This document shows positions 61,938 through 64,000 of a DNA stretch of 64,000 nt, one piece after another. The position numbers and the translations under genes were made by a program. The notes below the pieces were generated by a model. The model was not told the DNA's origin and made no database searches. It saw nothing but the letters and a program-made list of their open reading frames with translations. The stretch comes from Qipengyuania pacifica (GTDB taxonomy: Bacteria > Pseudomonadota > Alphaproteobacteria > Sphingomonadales > Sphingomonadaceae), in assembly GCF_019857205.1 (NCBI RefSeq), contig NZ_JAHWXO010000002.1, forward strand, positions 248,001 to 312,000. Direction: 5' to 3'. The number at the start of each line of letters is the position of its first letter. Position 1 is the first letter of the stretch.

Positions 61938-64000
61938 GCGGCAACCTTCTCGCTTTTTCGCGATTTACGGGCGATGCCCGACAACCCCTTGGTGAGCTGG
62001 AAGAGACCGTTGAGCCTGCTTTCCGGTGAATTCCAGGCTCTGCTGATAACAAGCTTCATATCGGGCCGCAGCTTCGCTGTGCCCTTGAGGCGATCGACAT
62101 AGCCGAGCAGGCCCATCGGATCGGGGAAGTCGTCATTGTGGAAAGTGACCAGCGTTCCCTGAGCGCCCACATCGACCTTGGCAATGTTCGCTTCGATGGC
62201 CTGATGCTTGATTTCGATGAGTCGGACGAGATTGGCCGTGGCGGATGGCAACTCGCCGAACCGGTCGATCATTTCTGCGGCCAGTGCCTCTATCTCGGCC
62301 TTGTCGGCGGCATCGTTAAGGCGGCGGTAAAGCGCCATGCGCACAGCAAGGTCGGGCACGTAATCTTCCGGGATCATGATCGGTGCATCGACCGTGATCT
62401 GCGGACTGACACGTTCAGGCTTCGCCTCGAGCCCCAGTTCTCCCGCCTTGGCCGCGAGTATCGCATCCTCCAACATCGACTGGTACAGTTCGAACCCGAC
62501 TTCGCGGATATGGCCGGACTGTTCGTCACCCAGCAGATTGCCCGCTCCGCGAATGTCGAGATCGTGACTGGCAAGCTGAAAGCCTGCGCCCAGGCTGTCG
62601 AGATCGCCGAGAACCTTCAGGCGCTTTTCCGCGACTTCCGAAAGCTGAGTGTCCTGCGCATAAGTCAGATAGGCGTAAGCGCGCAGCTTCGACCGGCCGA
62701 CACGCCCTCGCAGCTGATAAAGCTGCGCCAGTCCGAAGATGTCGGCCCGGTGGATGATGATGGTGTTGGCACTAGGGAGATCCAGCCCGCTTTCGACGAT
62801 CGTTGTCGCAAGCAGGACTTCGTATTGGCCTTCGTAGAACGCGCTCATCCGCTCCTCGATTTCGCCGGCCGACATCTGGCCGTGAGCGGAGACAAATTTT
62901 ATCTCTGGAACGTTTTCGTGAAGCCAGTCGGAAATCTGCTCCATGTCGGAAATACGCGGTACGACGATGAAGCTCTGCCCGCCGCGATGATGTTCGCGAA
63001 GCAAGGCTTCGCGCATCACCATGTCGTCCCACTCCATCACATAGGTGCGCACGGCAAGCCGATCGACAGGTGGGGTCTGGATGGTCGAAAGCTCTCGCAA
63101 GCCCGTCATGGCCATCTGCAGGGTGCGGGGAATGGGAGTGGCCGTCAGCGTGAGCATATGCACATCCGCACGGAGCTGCTTGAGCTTCTCCTTGTGCGTG
63201 ACGCCGAAGCGCTGCTCCTCATCCACGATGACAAGGCCAAGGTTTTTGAAATTCGTCTGTTTCGACAGGATCGCATGCGTTCCGACGACGATATCGACCT
63301 GTCCGTTCTCCAGCCCTTCGCGCGTTTCCTTCAATTCGCGAGCTGGCACCAATCGGGACAGTCGACCTACCTTGAGCGGGAAACCGTTGAAGCGCGCCGC
63401 GAAATTTTCGAAGTGCTGGCGGGCGAGGAGCGTAGTGGGAGCCACCACAGCGACCTGCTGACCATTCATCGCCGCCACGAAAGCCGCTCGCAAGGCGACC
63501 TCGGTCTTGCCGAAGCCGACATCGCCGCAGACAAGCCGGTCCATCGGCTTGCCGCTTTCCAAATCGCCCAGAACGTCCTCGATGGCGCGTTCCTGATCAT
63601 CCGTTTCGTCATATTGGAAACGGTCAAGGAACTGATTGAAGGGACCTTCGTCGATTTCGAAGACTGGGGCTTTCCTGAGCGCGCGTTGCGCCGCGACCTG
63701 CATCAGCTCGCCCGCGATCTCGTTGATGCGTTCTTTCAGGCGTGCACGGCGCTTCTGCCAAGCTTCGCCTCCGAGCCGGTCGAGCATGACCGCTTCCTCG
63801 CTGCTGCCATAGCGGCTCAGCACATCGATATTTTCGACCGGGATAAAGAGCTTGTCGCCGCCCTTGTATTCGAGCTGCACGCAATCGTGTTTGGATTTGC
63901 CGACAGCAATCGGTTCAAGGCCGAGATACTTGCCGATGCCGTGTTCGGTATGAACGATCAGATCGCCCACGCTGAGCGCTTGCAACTCGGCGAGGAACGC
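61934..64000 (-). CDS. mfd: Transcription-repair coupling factor Mfd (N-terminal part outside window)
   Basis: About 688 C-terminal residues are visible; the gene continues past the window edge. It removes stalled RNA polymerase and recruits UvrA. Visible: RNA polymerase-interacting domain (VHTEHGIGKYLGLEPI, DKLFIPVENIDVLSRY), helicase Walker A VCGDVGFGKTEVALRA, DEEQRFGVTHKEKLK, TATPIPRTLQMAMTG, TTIVESGLDLPSANTIII, QLRGRVGRSKLRAYAY. The C-terminal D7 region ends with KSRKSEKVAA. Its stop overlaps the EAL gene end. Confidence 0.97.
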   Translation of the reverse strand, partial: AFLAELQALSVGDLIVHTEHGIGKYLGLEPIAVGKSKHDCVQLEYKGGDKLFIPVENIDVLSRYGSSEEAVMLDRLGGEAWQKRRARLKERINEIAGELMQVAAQRALRKAPVFEIDEGPFNQFLDRFQYDETDDQERAIEDVLGDLESGKPMDRLVCGDVGFGKTEVALRAAFVAAMNGQQVAVVAPTTLLARQHFENFAARFNGFPLKVGRLSRLVPARELKETREGLENGQVDIVVGTHAILSKQTNFKNLGLVIVDEEQRFGVTHKEKLKQLRADVHMLTLTATPIPRTLQMAMTGLRELSTIQTPPVDRLAVRTYVMEWDDMVMREALLREHHRGGQSFIVVPRISDMEQISDWLHENVPEIKFVSAHGQMSAGEIEERMSAFYEGQYEVLLATTIVESGLDLPSANTIIIHRADIFGLAQLYQLRGRVGRSKLRAYAYLTYAQDTQLSEVAEKRLKVLGDLDSLGAGFQLASHDLDIRGAGNLLGDEQSGHIREVGFELYQSMLEDAILAAKAGELGLEAKPERVSPQITVDAPIMIPEDYVPDLAVRMALYRRLNDAADKAEIEALAAEMIDRFGELPSATANLVRLIEIKHQAIEANIAKVDVGAQGTLVTFHNDDFPDPMGLLGYVDRLKGTAKLRPDMKLVISRAWNSPESRLNGLFQLTKGLSGIARKSRKSEKVAA

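Overview
The window looks like a chromosomal segment of an alphaproteobacterium, most likely Sphingomonadales / Erythrobacteraceae (inference). The reasons are the DivL-type kinase next to ahcY and tsaE, the alphaproteobacterial addB-addA pair followed by trxA, Flp pilins, a large TonB-dependent receptor with catabolic partners, high GC and frequent GTG starts in overlapping genes.

Layout. 1-6.7 kb: tail of a probable M48 protease, two Flp pilins, a MutT-type Nudix enzyme, tRNA-Arg(ACG), a small zincin, hemerythrin-PLD-folE, a methyltransferase, an HTH protein and a peroxiredoxin. 6.9-19.8 kb: ahcY, a DivL-like kinase with Tyr instead of the phospho-accepting His, then the tightly overlapped tsaE-amgK-murU-addB-addA run and trxA. 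19.7-28.1 kb: IMPase-family phosphatase, argJ, a multi-pass membrane protein with a spermidine-synthase-like domain, secA and a TauE/SafE permease. 28.1-34.1 kb: a four-gene signalling operon on the minus strand (CHASE3 hybrid kinase with three receivers, CheR, CheB, receiver-kinase). 34.4-45.8 kb: S9 peptidase, a serine hydrolase broken by an in-frame stop, and a catabolic cluster (TonB receptor, type-B esterase, acyl-CoA ligase, TetR) divergent from an MFS transporter. 45.8-49.5 kb: bioF-bioD-bioA and a flavin reductase-like protein.

49.76-59.55 kb is a genomic island. A tyrosine integrase lies at one end, and an exact 17-bp direct repeat bounds the element: one copy is the 3' end of an intact tRNA-Asn gene (59529-59545), the other lies beside the integrase (49764-49780). 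The cargo is a CPBP-family membrane protease, an ABC exporter, a DesK/DesR-like two-component system and a membrane-anchored BAAT/thioesterase-type hydrolase. The regions upstream of the ABC operon and of the hydrolase share a 41-bp block with the same TGAC/GTCA palindrome and the same internal spacing, so they probably form one regulon. This is the best candidate for an undescribed system. The remaining island genes are an excisionase-like HTH protein, an HNH protein and a fused nucleotidyltransferase-HEPN protein. Beside tRNA-Asn is an origin-like segment: three 17-bp iterons and a DnaA box.

After the island come tRNA-Asn, NAD kinase, an EAL protein with a degenerate GGDEF domain, and the C-terminal two thirds of mfd, which runs off the window. 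No CRISPR array, rRNA operon or transposase was seen.
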